Positions 53,408-64,000 of a stretch of 64,000 nt of DNA are shown one piece after another. The translations under genes and the position numbers were made by a program. Below the pieces are notes generated by a model. It made no database searches. It was not told where the DNA came from and was given only the letters and a program-made list of their open reading frames with translations. Where the stretch lies: NCBI RefSeq assembly GCF_003076635.1, contig NZ_QDKG01000001.1:434001-498000 (forward strand), read 5' to 3'. The first letter of the stretch is position 1, and each line of letters begins with the position of its first letter. The DNA comes from Sphingobacterium corticibacter (GTDB lineage: Bacteria > Bacteroidota > Bacteroidia > Sphingobacteriales > Sphingobacteriaceae).

Positions 53408-54091
53408 ATGCAAATCTTACTAGTAGAAGATGATAATCGTATAAGCAGCTTTCTGATAAAGGGATTGGAAGAAGTGGGCTATTCGGTCACGCTATCCAAA
53501 AATGCGGAGGAAGTACTCGATCATTATATCGAGATGTCGTGGGATTTGATGATCGTAGACGTGATGTTGCCCAAGATGGATGGCATTCAATTAGTGCAAT
53601 CGCTTCGCTACAAAAAGAACCTTGTACCGGTGTTGATGTTGAGCGCCTTGCAAACTGTGAACGACAAAGTGTCGGCGTTGGATTCTGGTGCTGATGATTA
53701 CATGACGAAACCGTTTCATTTTGCCGAATTGCTTTCTCGAATTCACGCCTTGACCCGGCGCCATGGTCAACAGCTCGCACCACGCTCTAACATAATTGAA
53801 ATTGCCGATTTGCAGATTGATCTGCATCAATATCAAGTAAGTAGAAACGGAGTAGCCATTGAGCTTTCGCCTCGCGAATTTAAGCTGTTCAAATATTTGG
53901 TCGATCACAAGAATATGGCTTTGAGTCGTTTACAAATATTAAATGCGGTGTGGAACATCCATTTCGACAATCAGACCAATGTGGTAGACGTATACATATC
54001 TTATCTTCGAAACAAGTTGGAAACAGCCGATCTCAAATACATCTACACGGTGAAAGGTATCGGCTATATGTTCAAAAGTTCCAATCTTTGA
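53408..54091 (+). CDS. OmpR-family response regulator
   Basis: 227 residues. Receiver domain (1-115) with acidic pocket Glu7-Asp9, phospho-acceptor Asp51 in DLMIVDVMLPKMDG, Thr/Ser in MLSALQ (about 79) and Lys in DDYMTKPFHF (about 101). The C-terminal winged-helix domain (about 128-225) has LSPREFKLFKYLVDHKNMALSR and TNVVDVYISYLRNKLE. It is four bases upstream of the histidine kinase gene and 1.4 kb before the efflux operon, the arrangement of CusRS/CzcRS-type metal sensing systems, so it probably activates the pump. Confidence 0.93.
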   Translation: MQILLVEDDNRISSFLIKGLEEVGYSVTLSKNAEEVLDHYIEMSWDLMIVDVMLPKMDGIQLVQSLRYKKNLVPVLMLSALQTVNDKVSALDSGADDYMTKPFHFAELLSRIHALTRRHGQQLAPRSNIIEIADLQIDLHQYQVSRNGVAIELSPREFKLFKYLVDHKNMALSRLQILNAVWNIHFDNQTNVVDVYISYLRNKLETADLKYIYTVKGIGYMFKSSNL

Positions 54092-54095
54092 TTGT

Positions 54096-55439
54096 ATGAA
54101 GCTTAGATCGCGCCTTTCATATTATTCCTTGGTTATCTTTAGCGTATTATTTGTATTTACCTCGGTGATCATTTATACCTTATTTTATAGATGGGCGCAG
54201 CAAAATGAATATAAAAATCTCCAAAATACGACCTTAGTATCTGCCGTATATTATCTAGAGAAAGATGAGCAAACGCATGCGGAGCACGTTAGTGTGCAAA
54301 ATGAGTTGCAACGATTGATTTCTACGACCAACATTGCGGTCTATGATAGTACCGACAAGCAAGCATACGGGCGGATGGAACAGGACGTGCTGCTTTCTCC
54401 AGCTGTTTTGGCCAAGACTCGAGCAGATGACTATTATGTGTTTGAATCAAAAACCGACTTTTATGCGGGTATTCATTACCATGATAATCAAGGCGATTTT
54501 GTGGTGTTTACACGGAGTAGCAAGGAAAGTTTTAACGAGTTGATGTACGTGCTTTTGGGAATCCTTAGCGCGGTTTTCTTATCGAGCTTACTGATTATTT
54601 TATTGTTTTCGCGATGGCTTGGTAAAATTGCTTACGAACCTATTTTGCGAATCATCGAACAGGTTAATACCCGCGATCATCAAAACCTAACGGTACCGAT
54701 AACGATTGATCGGAGCTACGAAGAGGTCGACGAATTGATCCACAGCTATAACCGTTTCATCAAACGGATTAGTCAAACCTTTAATATTCAAAAAAACTTC
54801 ATTGATTACGTATCGCATGAGCTGCGTACACCGATTGCTGCATTATTGGGCACACTGGAGGTGACCAATCAAAAAGAAAGATCTGTCGACGAATACAAAA
54901 CGATGGTCAAGCAGCTGGATGAATACATTCAAGATTTGCAATCTACCTTAGATCACATGATGTTGCTTACGGGTGCTAAAACTAATTTTGACTTTGCGCC
55001 TATGCGCATTGACGAAGTGCTCTGGGAAGTGGTAGAGCATGCCACGATGTATCACAATGCTCAGATCGAAGTCTACATGGATGTGCAGGATAATCGATTT
55101 TTGGAGATGAATGGCAATGACAAATTGCTAGAGCTGGCTATAAATAACCTCGTCGAAAATGCCATTAAATATTCCGACAACCAGACGGTTTATTTATCGC
55201 TACATGAAAATAATGGCCAACTAAGTATTCGGATCGTAGATCATGGTATTGGTATTCCAAAAGAGGATTTGGAGCGCGCCACACAAAACTTCTTTCGCGG
55301 GCAAAACACGGCTGCCTATCAAGGAAAAGGGATAGGATTATCCATGGCGAGTATTGTCTTTTCTTTGCATGGTATACAGATGAATATTGCTTCTGGACAG
55401 GCCGGCACGACAGTTACTTTGCTGTTTTCCAAAAATTAA
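54096..55439 (+). CDS. Membrane sensor histidine kinase
   Basis: 447 residues. Two membrane helices (about 10-32 and 150-172) flank a periplasmic domain of about 115 residues; then HAMP-like linker, HisKA with His241 in NFIDYVSHELRTPIAALLG, and HATPase_c with N-box (AINNLVENAIKYSDN), G1 (VDHGIGIP) and G2 (GKGIGLSMA). Cognate of the response regulator four bases upstream. The periplasmic domain is where a metal or envelope signal would be sensed; no metal-binding motif stands out. Confidence 0.93.
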   Translation: MKLRSRLSYYSLVIFSVLFVFTSVIIYTLFYRWAQQNEYKNLQNTTLVSAVYYLEKDEQTHAEHVSVQNELQRLISTTNIAVYDSTDKQAYGRMEQDVLLSPAVLAKTRADDYYVFESKTDFYAGIHYHDNQGDFVVFTRSSKESFNELMYVLLGILSAVFLSSLLIILLFSRWLGKIAYEPILRIIEQVNTRDHQNLTVPITIDRSYEEVDELIHSYNRFIKRISQTFNIQKNFIDYVSHELRTPIAALLGTLEVTNQKERSVDEYKTMVKQLDEYIQDLQSTLDHMMLLTGAKTNFDFAPMRIDEVLWEVVEHATMYHNAQIEVYMDVQDNRFLEMNGNDKLLELAINNLVENAIKYSDNQTVYLSLHENNGQLSIRIVDHGIGIPKEDLERATQNFFRGQNTAAYQGKGIGLSMASIVFSLHGIQMNIASGQAGTTVTLLFSKN

Positions 55440-55455
55440 CGCTTCCGCATAGCAT

Positions 55456-55513
55456 TTCTAATCAAATTCTAATCTTAATCAGAAATAAGCTTAATCTTCG
55501 CCACGTACTTTTG
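55456..55513 (+). promoter_or_regulatory. Operator-like TAATC repeats and -7 element of the efflux operon
   Basis: TTCTAATC at 55456 and 55467 are exact repeats 11 bases apart. TAATC recurs at 55492, which is 33 bases from the first and so in the same phase, and at 55476 out of phase. TACTTTTG (55506-55513) matches TAnnTTTG; no -33 element is present. This is the layout of an OmpR-type activated promoter. Confidence 0.6.
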
Positions 55514-55538
55514 AGACTTTACAAATTGGTATTAGGTC

Positions 55539-56795
55539 TTGAAAACATTATACATCATGCTCTTATCCGGCATACTCTTTTCGCAAGTCGGGCGAGCTCA
55601 AACCTTTTCTTTGGAGGAGTTGGAGGCTGCTTTTTTGCAGAACAATTATATGCTGATTGCCTCGCGATTCCAAGTCAATCAGGCGGATGCCGAGATCGTG
55701 CAGGAAAAGCTGTGGGACAATCCCACACTAAGTATCAGCGAGGTCAATCTTTGGAGCAATCGCACCAGTGAGCAGTTTGCTCGGCTATTTGGCAATTACG
55801 GCCGCACGCAACAATTTGCAATAGATCTGGAGCAATTGATTGAGACGGCAGGCAAACGAAAAAAACGCGTAGCGATTCGTTCGCTCGAAAAGAATAATGC
55901 CGTATTTGAATACGAAGAGGTGATGCGTGAGTTGCGCAAAGACCTGCGACAAGCCTACGATGAGTTATACGTAATCAACCATGATCTCGGTAAGCTGCAA
56001 GAGTCAGTGACCGTGTTTGCCAACCTAAGCGAAACGTTTAAAAAGCAGGCAGCCAGTCAAAATATTTCGAAAGCAGATTGGTTGCGCGTGCAGTCCGAGC
56101 TAGTCACGATGGAAAAAGAGCAAGTGGATTTGCAAGCTGAATTGATCGAGGCAATCGGGGTGATTCAAGCATTGACCAGTATGCCCGGTATGAGCATCCA
56201 GCAACTCTCATTTGCCGATATGCCACAGCGGCTCAACCGCAGCGTGCCTTTAGACACGCGAGCTATGGCCTTTGAAAATAACTTAGGCATCAAGAAACAA
56301 CAAAATCAACTTCTAATAGCTGATAAAGAGCTGGAGCTCGAGTTAGCTAATAGAAAACCAGATCTTACTGTTGGGATAAACTACGATCGCGGTGGAAATA
56401 TTATGCAAGATTTCTTTGGATTGGGTGTGAGTATGGATCTCCCCATATTCAATCGGAATAAGGGCAATATCAAGGTGGCTCAATATCAGATTGAAGAGCA
56501 GCGTGCCAATCGCTCCGCGATTGAAATCGCTTTGGATACACGGCTAACAAGTCTCACCGCACAGTTGGTGCAATACCGACAAACGCTCGATCGCTGGTCT
56601 GCCATGGATGTAGAGGCAGAAAGCAAAATGTTAGAAAATTATCATAAAAACATGCTTTCCAAGCAAATTACCCTGCTCGAATTTATTGACTTTACGCAAG
56701 CTTGGCGCGCATCGTACCAATCGATGTTGGAGATACAGAAAAATTATTTAAACACATACGAAGAATTACAATTTGTCGTCGGCAATGACTTTTAG
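55539..56795 (+). CDS. TolC-family outer-membrane efflux protein (CusC/CzcC type)
   Basis: Outer-membrane channel of the tripartite RND pump. 418 residues with a type I signal peptide (MKTLYIMLLSGILFSQVGRA) and long paired helices (about 75-200 and 270-400). Repeated features: AFLQNNYMLIASRFQVNQADAEIVQEKLWDNPTLSISE and a second copy near 245 (FENNLGIKKQQNQLLIADKELELELANRKPDLTVGI). The start is TTG; it supplies the Lys of the signal peptide, and the next ATG, six codons in, would remove the basic n-region. First gene of the efflux operon; the adaptor gene follows with a short overlap. Confidence 0.9.
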   Translation: MKTLYIMLLSGILFSQVGRAQTFSLEELEAAFLQNNYMLIASRFQVNQADAEIVQEKLWDNPTLSISEVNLWSNRTSEQFARLFGNYGRTQQFAIDLEQLIETAGKRKKRVAIRSLEKNNAVFEYEEVMRELRKDLRQAYDELYVINHDLGKLQESVTVFANLSETFKKQAASQNISKADWLRVQSELVTMEKEQVDLQAELIEAIGVIQALTSMPGMSIQQLSFADMPQRLNRSVPLDTRAMAFENNLGIKKQQNQLLIADKELELELANRKPDLTVGINYDRGGNIMQDFFGLGVSMDLPIFNRNKGNIKVAQYQIEEQRANRSAIEIALDTRLTSLTAQLVQYRQTLDRWSAMDVEAESKMLENYHKNMLSKQITLLEFIDFTQAWRASYQSMLEIQKNYLNTYEELQFVVGNDF

Positions 56796-56799
56796 CACC

Positions 56800-57903
56800 A
56801 TGAATAAGCACATCACGCACTACTTAATTTTGGCCAGTATGGCTCTTTCTGCTTGTGGATCGACTACAAGTACCAATGGAGAAAATGAGCAAATGCCAGA
56901 TTCGACGCAGTCGTATTGCCTCAACGAACAACTGCGTGGCAGCACCGCTATTCTGGAAGTGCTAGAGCGCCCGGTAACTGAGCAATTGGCACTTTCTGGA
57001 AAGATAGCGTACAATGAAAATGACTTGGTCGCCTTTCAAAGTTTACTGGTCGGAACGGTAGATCAGGTACGGTTTGAGTTGGGAGATTTTGTACGCAAAG
57101 GGCAAGTACTTGCTACTGTCAAATCCAATGATATCCAAGATTTGGTGCAGCAGCGTCGTTCCTTGCAAAGTCAGATTCAATTGCTTAAAAATCAGTTGCA
57201 GACTAAACAAGAACTGTTGGAGGATGGTCTTGCCTCTAAGCCCGAAGTCTTGGAAGTGGAAAACGAATTGGCTACAGCACGTATTGAGTTGGATCGCGTA
57301 ACACAATCGTTGCAGCTTTTTAGAGCGGAAGGATCTGGGACTTTTCAGATTCTGGCACCGAAGGATGGCTACATCATACAAAAGGCGATTAGTGCGGGAC
57401 AAAGTATTACGGAAGACAATGAACCACTTTTTTCCATATCAAACTTGAAACAAGTATGGGTGATGGTCAATATTTACGCGCGCAATCTACGTTTCGTCAA
57501 TACCGGCGATGCCGTAAAAGTGCGTACCGTAGCATATCCCGATCAATTATATACAGGCAAAATTGATAAGATTTATCATGTGTTTGATAATGAAGAACAT
57601 GTCCTAAAAGCACGCGTCGTGTTGGAAAATCAAAACCTAAATCTGATGCCGGGACTTAGTGCTGATATCATCATTGATCGCAAGAGTTCAGCCGAAAAAG
57701 CGTTTGCCATTCCGAATGCCGCCAAGGTTTTTAGCAACAATAAAGAATACGTGGTGATTTACAAAGGTGATTGCCAACTTGAAGTGCGGCAGATCACGCA
57801 AATTGCTAGCAATGAAGAATATACTTACGTGAAGGAGCGATTTGCACCAGATGAAAAAGTAATTGGATCAAATGCCTTATTGATCTTCGAACAGCTAAAA
57901 TAA
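56800..57903 (+). CDS. RND efflux membrane-fusion adaptor (HlyD/CusB type), lipoprotein
   Basis: Periplasmic adaptor joining pump and channel. 367 residues from MNKHITHYLILASMALSAC, an SPII signal with lipobox LSAC (Cys19). Barrel-sandwich (lipoyl) halves are around GTVDQVRFELGDFVRKGQVLATVKSND and the matching FQILAPKDGYIIQKAISAGQSI, with an intervening alpha hairpin (about 115-170, LQSQIQLLKNQLQTKQELLED). The beta-barrel and membrane-proximal domains follow. The ATG at 56800 lies just after the TolC stop; upstream in-frame starts inside tolC are rejected. The RND pump gene begins 9 bases downstream. Confidence 0.9.
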   Translation: MNKHITHYLILASMALSACGSTTSTNGENEQMPDSTQSYCLNEQLRGSTAILEVLERPVTEQLALSGKIAYNENDLVAFQSLLVGTVDQVRFELGDFVRKGQVLATVKSNDIQDLVQQRRSLQSQIQLLKNQLQTKQELLEDGLASKPEVLEVENELATARIELDRVTQSLQLFRAEGSGTFQILAPKDGYIIQKAISAGQSITEDNEPLFSISNLKQVWVMVNIYARNLRFVNTGDAVKVRTVAYPDQLYTGKIDKIYHVFDNEEHVLKARVVLENQNLNLMPGLSADIIIDRKSSAEKAFAIPNAAKVFSNNKEYVVIYKGDCQLEVRQITQIASNEEYTYVKERFAPDEKVIGSNALLIFEQLK

Positions 57904-57912
57904 AAGTTACCC

Positions 57913-60900
57913 ATGAAAAAGTTCGTACAACAAATAGTTACCTTTTCACTGCGTAACACCACACTTGTTTTATTTGGCACGATGCTACTGCTTTTTGCAG
58001 GTGTCTACGCATTGCGCCATACACCAATAGAAGCTTTTCCCGACGTCACGAATACACGTGCGCGCATCATCACGCAATGGCCTGGCCGAAGTGCAGAGGA
58101 GATGGAAAAATTGGTGACTTTGCCTATCTCGAAAGAGATGAATAGTATTCCCAAAAAATCGCATATTCGCTCGATTTCTTTGTTTGGACTTTCAGTCGTT
58201 ACTGTGCAGTTTGAAGATGGGGTGGATGATTTTTATGCGCAGCAGTATGTGGCCAATAAGCTCAATGGTGTCAATCTGCCGGACGATGTAGATGCAGAGA
58301 TTGAACCGCCTTCTGGTGCCACCGGCGAGATATTTCGCTATGTCATCAAAAGCGATCTACCGATCAAAGAGGTTTCGGCCATCCAAGATTGGGTGATTGA
58401 AAGAGAGCTTTTAAGCGTATCCGGTGTAGCGGATATTGTGAGTTTTGGAGGTGAAGAGAAGATCTATGAAATCAAGATCAATCCCACCGAATTAAAAAAC
58501 TTTGATCTATCCCCACTGGATGTGTACGAAGCAGTAGCACGCTCTAATATTAATGTGGGTGGTGATGTGATCCAGCAAGGCGATCAAGCCTATGTGGTGC
58601 GCGGTGTTGGACTTCTAGATAAGATCGAAGATATTGGTAATATCACTATAAAACTCAATCGATCTACCCCTGTATTAATCAAAAACGTAGCCGAGGTCGT
58701 GATTTCAAACAAACCTCGATTAGGACAAGTGGGCTATAATGACGAAGATGACTTGGTTCAGGGTATTGTCATTATGTTGCGTGGTGAGAATCCGAATGAA
58801 GTTATCGAACGATTGAAAACCAAGATCGAAGAACTCAATACGCGAATCCTGCCAGAAAACGTAAAATTGGAAACGGTCATAGACCGAACCAAACTGGTCG
58901 ATAATACCGTAAATACGGTATCACGAAACCTGATTGAAGGCGTCTTATTGGTTTCACTGATCGTATTTATTTTCTTGTACAATTGGAAATCAACGTTTAT
59001 TGTGGCCTCCGTGATTCCTCTGGCGTTCTTGTTTGCCATCATCATGCTCAAAATCCAAGGATTGCCGGCCAATCTGATTTCGATGGGATCGTTGGATTTT
59101 GGACTCTTGCTGGAAGGTACGCTGGTGATTGTAGAAACGGTATTTGTGGCATTGGCAACGGTGTCACACCAAGTGGGCAAAGAACGATTTGCCAAAATGA
59201 GCAAAATGGGAATTATTAAGAAAAGCGCCGGTAGCGTGGCGTCCTATATTTTCTTTGCTTTGCTGATTTTGATCGTAGCCTTGCTTCCCATTTTCTCTTT
59301 CCAAAAAGTAGAAGGCAAGATGTTTTCGCCTTTAGCATTTACATTGGGATACGCACTCTTTGGTTCTTTGCTATTGAGCTTGACCTACGTGCCTGCCATG
59401 TGTAAGTTATTATTTACGAAAGATATAGAGGAGAAAGAAAATGCAATTACGCGCTTTTTCCAACGAAATATCTATGGCATGTATGCCGCAGCATTTCGCT
59501 ATAAAAGGGCTACTATTGCTATATTTATTGGTATCTTGAGCATTTGTGTGTTGAAGTTTATGCATTACGGATCCGAATTTTTGCCACAGCTGAACGAAGG
59601 TGCGATATATATCCGGGCAACACTGCCAAATAGCATTAGTCTCAAAGAATCTACGCGCTTGACCAAAGAGATGAAACAGATGATGCGCGAAAGCAGTAAT
59701 GCGATCGACTTTATCTTGACGCAAACGGGTAGACCCAATGATGGTACCGATCCAACCGGATTCTTCAATATAGAATTCAACGTGCAACTGAAGGATGAAG
59801 GAGAGTGGGACCGAGGCGTATCCAAAGAACAGATCATTCAAGATCTACGCGAAAAACTCAACCGATATCCCGGAATTAATTTTGGCTTTAGCCAACCGAT
59901 TCAAGATAATGTGGAAGAATATGTCGCCGGCGTGAAAAGTTCGTTGGTGATCAAAATCTTCGGTGATGATCTGAATGACTTGGAAAGCTATGCCAATCAG
60001 GTTGCTGCTTCGATCGAAAAGGTACAAGGCATAACGGATATCAACGTGTACAAAAACATTGGACAGCCAGAGTTGCGTATACAGCTGCACGATTCCGAAA
60101 TGGCCAAATATGGTGTGTTTACCGATGATGTACAAGCGGTGATTGCGATGACCATTGGTGGACAGGCAGCCACCAAATTCTACGAAGGAGATCGGCAGTT
60201 CGATGTGGTATTGCGTTTTGAAGAAGGCTATCGTGATACACCAGAAAAAATTCGCAACATCTTGATTCCGACCAGTAACGATCAAAGTATTCCGCTGCAA
60301 GAGATTGCGACGGTAGATTATCATACTGGTCCGGCATTTATTTACCGAGAAGGCAATAGTCGCTACATCGGTGTCGGGTTTAGCATTGAAGGGCGCGATC
60401 TGGGTAGCACCATCGAAGATGCCAAACGCGTTGTGGCGAATGAGGTGAAATTGCCGAAAGAAAATCATATGGAATGGGCTGGTGAGTTTGAAAGTAAAGA
60501 GCGCGCCGCGCAACAATTGGGATTAGTGGTGCCTGTATCACTAGTGCTTATCTTATTGTTACTGTACTTCAACTTTGGAAATTTTACGGATACTGCGGTG
60601 GCCGCGTTGACTTTGCCATTTGCATTTATTGGTGGTTTTATCTCGCTATGGGTTACCGGTACCATCTTTGGAATTTCAGCTGGAATAGGATTTATTATTT
60701 TATTTGGCGTTGCCACAATCGATGGTATTGTGTTGATCGGTGTGATACGAGATAATTTAAATCGTAAATACAGTCTTATCGAAGCCATTCAGCAAGGAGT
60801 GCGTAGTCGTATTCGTCCGGTCGTGATGATTGCTTTAATGGGTTCCATGGGTTTACTTCCTGCCGCGTTATCTACAGGGATGGGATCTGAAATCCAAAAG

Positions 60901-61005
60901 CCTTTGGCAATTATGATCGTAGGAGGTTTATTAATATGTCTTGTTCTTTCGTTCACCATTTTACCGGTCGTTTTCTATTTTGCGCATCGGAAAACTCACC
61001 GGTAA
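57913..61005 (+). CDS. CusA/CzcA-family heavy-metal efflux RND permease
   Basis: Inner-membrane proton/metal antiporter. 1030 residues, 12 membrane helices and two large periplasmic loops. It opens with the RND start PIEAFPDVTNTRARIITQWPG. TM4 reads SLDFGLLLEGTLVIVETVF: the DFG-D-E motif of divalent-metal CzcA proteins is present, but the second acidic residue is Glu and the following Asn is Thr. C-terminal signature: FGVATIDGIVLIGVIRDNLNRKYSLIEAI. The Met triad of CusA (monovalent Cu/Ag) is not obvious. Metal unknown, Zn/Co/Cd/Ni more likely than Cu/Ag. Last gene of the operon. Confidence 0.9.
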   Translation: MKKFVQQIVTFSLRNTTLVLFGTMLLLFAGVYALRHTPIEAFPDVTNTRARIITQWPGRSAEEMEKLVTLPISKEMNSIPKKSHIRSISLFGLSVVTVQFEDGVDDFYAQQYVANKLNGVNLPDDVDAEIEPPSGATGEIFRYVIKSDLPIKEVSAIQDWVIERELLSVSGVADIVSFGGEEKIYEIKINPTELKNFDLSPLDVYEAVARSNINVGGDVIQQGDQAYVVRGVGLLDKIEDIGNITIKLNRSTPVLIKNVAEVVISNKPRLGQVGYNDEDDLVQGIVIMLRGENPNEVIERLKTKIEELNTRILPENVKLETVIDRTKLVDNTVNTVSRNLIEGVLLVSLIVFIFLYNWKSTFIVASVIPLAFLFAIIMLKIQGLPANLISMGSLDFGLLLEGTLVIVETVFVALATVSHQVGKERFAKMSKMGIIKKSAGSVASYIFFALLILIVALLPIFSFQKVEGKMFSPLAFTLGYALFGSLLLSLTYVPAMCKLLFTKDIEEKENAITRFFQRNIYGMYAAAFRYKRATIAIFIGILSICVLKFMHYGSEFLPQLNEGAIYIRATLPNSISLKESTRLTKEMKQMMRESSNAIDFILTQTGRPNDGTDPTGFFNIEFNVQLKDEGEWDRGVSKEQIIQDLREKLNRYPGINFGFSQPIQDNVEEYVAGVKSSLVIKIFGDDLNDLESYANQVAASIEKVQGITDINVYKNIGQPELRIQLHDSEMAKYGVFTDDVQAVIAMTIGGQAATKFYEGDRQFDVVLRFEEGYRDTPEKIRNILIPTSNDQSIPLQEIATVDYHTGPAFIYREGNSRYIGVGFSIEGRDLGSTIEDAKRVVANEVKLPKENHMEWAGEFESKERAAQQLGLVVPVSLVLILLLLYFNFGNFTDTAVAALTLPFAFIGGFISLWVTGTIFGISAGIGFIILFGVATIDGIVLIGVIRDNLNRKYSLIEAIQQGVRSRIRPVVMIALMGSMGLLPAALSTGMGSEIQKPLAIMIVGGLLICLVLSFTILPVVFYFAHRKTHR

Positions 61006-61030
61006 AACGGGCTATGTCTAATGATTTTGC

Positions 61031-61038
61031 TATCTTTG
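61031..61038 (+). promoter_or_regulatory. -7 element of the isocitrate dehydrogenase gene
   Basis: TATCTTTG matches TAnnTTTG, 22 bases before the ATG at 61061, so the gene has its own promoter apart from the efflux operon. Confidence 0.5.
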
Positions 61039-61039
61039 A

Positions 61040-63313
<2,274 letters not shown>

Positions 63314-63340
63314 TACTGAATTTTAGTAGTATAAACAAAG

Positions 63341-63368
63341 AACGCGGTGATAATCACCGCGTTTTTTT
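63341..63368 (+). terminator. Intrinsic terminator of icd
   Basis: AACGCGGTGA / TCACCGCGTT with a 3-base loop and seven T, 27 bases after the icd stop. Confidence 0.92.
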
Positions 63369-63434
63369 ATTTACGGGATTTTTAAATTCATTAATCTGGT
63401 AAAATTTGTATATTCGAGCAAATTTTATCTAATT

Positions 63435-64000
63435 ATGAGAAAACTATTATTAACTATTTCTGCAATCGCGGGTTTCGCTGTGTTAGGTACAGCACAAGAA
63501 TTTGAATTCAAGAAGGGGGATGTAATTTTGGAAGGGAGTTTAGGTGCTTTTAGTGCAGATCACAAAAATGCCAATACTAAAACAACTGAATTCAGTTTCT
63601 ACCCCAAGGCAGGATTTTTTGTTACAAATAAATTTGCGGTTGGTATCGACCTCAATGTTGCATCTAGTACGCGGAAAGCTAATTTAGATTCACCTGTGGA
63701 AGAAACGAATAAGTCAAATACTTTTGGTGTCGGGGCCTTCGGTAGATATTACTTTTTAGAAGTAGGGTCTCGATTTAAAACCTACACAGAATTCGGAGCG
63801 AAGTATTTGACTAGCCGCAGTCGTATTGAGTCGCAAAGCTTTGAAAATGTAGATGCAAGATTTAATGGTTTTAATGTCAATGCAGGTATTGGTGCTAATT
63901 TTTTCCTAACGGAAAAAATTGCTATTAATTTTATGTTTGCTGATGTACTTCAATACCAAACACAGAAAGAGAAATCACCTGACTCAGAAAGAGATTCTTC
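63435..64000 (+). CDS. Outer-membrane beta-barrel protein, 3' end cut by the window
   Basis: About 188 codons are visible with no stop, so the gene runs past the right edge. Signal peptide MRKLLLTISAIAGFAVLGTAQ. Strand pattern: DVILEGSLGAFSADHK, FSFYPKAGFFVTNKFAVGIDLNV, NTFGVGAFGRYYFLEV, YTEFGAKYLTS and NAGIGANFFLTEKIAINFMFADVL. Similar in style to the small barrel at 12323 (porin/OmpA-like, PF13568-type). Function unknown. It starts 67 bases after the icd terminator. Confidence 0.75.
   Translation, partial: MRKLLLTISAIAGFAVLGTAQEFEFKKGDVILEGSLGAFSADHKNANTKTTEFSFYPKAGFFVTNKFAVGIDLNVASSTRKANLDSPVEETNKSNTFGVGAFGRYYFLEVGSRFKTYTEFGAKYLTSRSRIESQSFENVDARFNGFNVNAGIGANFFLTEKIAINFMFADVLQYQTQKEKSPDSERDS

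Overview
The window looks like chromosomal core DNA of a Bacteroidota bacterium, most likely of the Sphingobacteriaceae. The reasons are Bacteroidota-type -7 promoter elements (TAnnTTTG) before many genes, few Shine-Dalgarno sequences, many outer-membrane beta-barrels and SPII lipoproteins, a trigger factor with a diverged PPIase domain, and families typical of the phylum (BT_3928, DUF1599, DUF1080, FHS sugar transporters). I see no insertion sequence, prophage, CRISPR array or integrase.

Layout. 1-2.2 kb: thrS (3' part), infC, rpmI and rplT, ending in a strong terminator. 2.5-4.9 kb: a beta-barrel and a TIG-repeat lipoprotein. 5-8.4 kb (minus): a GNAT enzyme, a membrane metallophosphoesterase, sucD and a SpoU-type RNA methylase. 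8.4-12.3 kb: rpsT, a DUF1080 lipoprotein with an AraC regulator, and a divergent CoA-transferase. 12.3-15.3 kb (minus): a small barrel, aroK, a BT_3928-type membrane protein and a duplicated DUF1599 protein. 15.5-18.5 kb: a HipA-like kinase overlapping a DUF3037 gene, then cysE-cysM. 18.5-24.8 kb: a two-repeat secreted protein, a PEP-synthase-like protein without its catalytic histidine, a YihY protein and an acyl-CoA ligase. 25-28.8 kb: a barrel, a lactonase, a GNAT enzyme, tig and tRNA-Leu(UAG). 28.9-35.5 kb: tdk, an acidic low-complexity protein, ybaB, a UPF0173 hydrolase, a BadF-type sugar kinase and an FHS transporter. 35.8-41.4 kb: rho, pssA, an Hpt protein, folK, sppA, rlmH and an unlisted 43-residue membrane protein. 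41.6-49.2 kb: valS diverging from pheT, a coiled-coil gene, zapA, a 6S-like structured region and rny. 49.4-53.2 kb: an MFS exporter, two VOC proteins, a lipoprotein, a RidA protein and a Crp/Fnr regulator. 53.4-61 kb: a two-component system followed by a TolC/adaptor/RND metal-efflux operon. 61-64 kb: monomeric NADP isocitrate dehydrogenase and a truncated barrel.

Working together. The clearest functional units are the translation operon, the cysteine pair cysE-cysM, and the metal-efflux locus, where the response regulator and kinase probably control the downstream pump through 11-bp-phased repeats just upstream of its -7 element. The zapA/coiled-coil/rny cluster joins division and RNA turnover. 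Many longest ORFs begin at TTG or GTG upstream of a better ATG; the starts given here are corrected from promoter position, signal peptides or family alignment.

The best candidates for something undescribed are the HipA-like/DUF3037 pair, the histidine-less PEP-synthase paralogue, the 6S-like RNA candidate and the 43-residue membrane protein. Nothing amounts to a clear new defence or mobile system.
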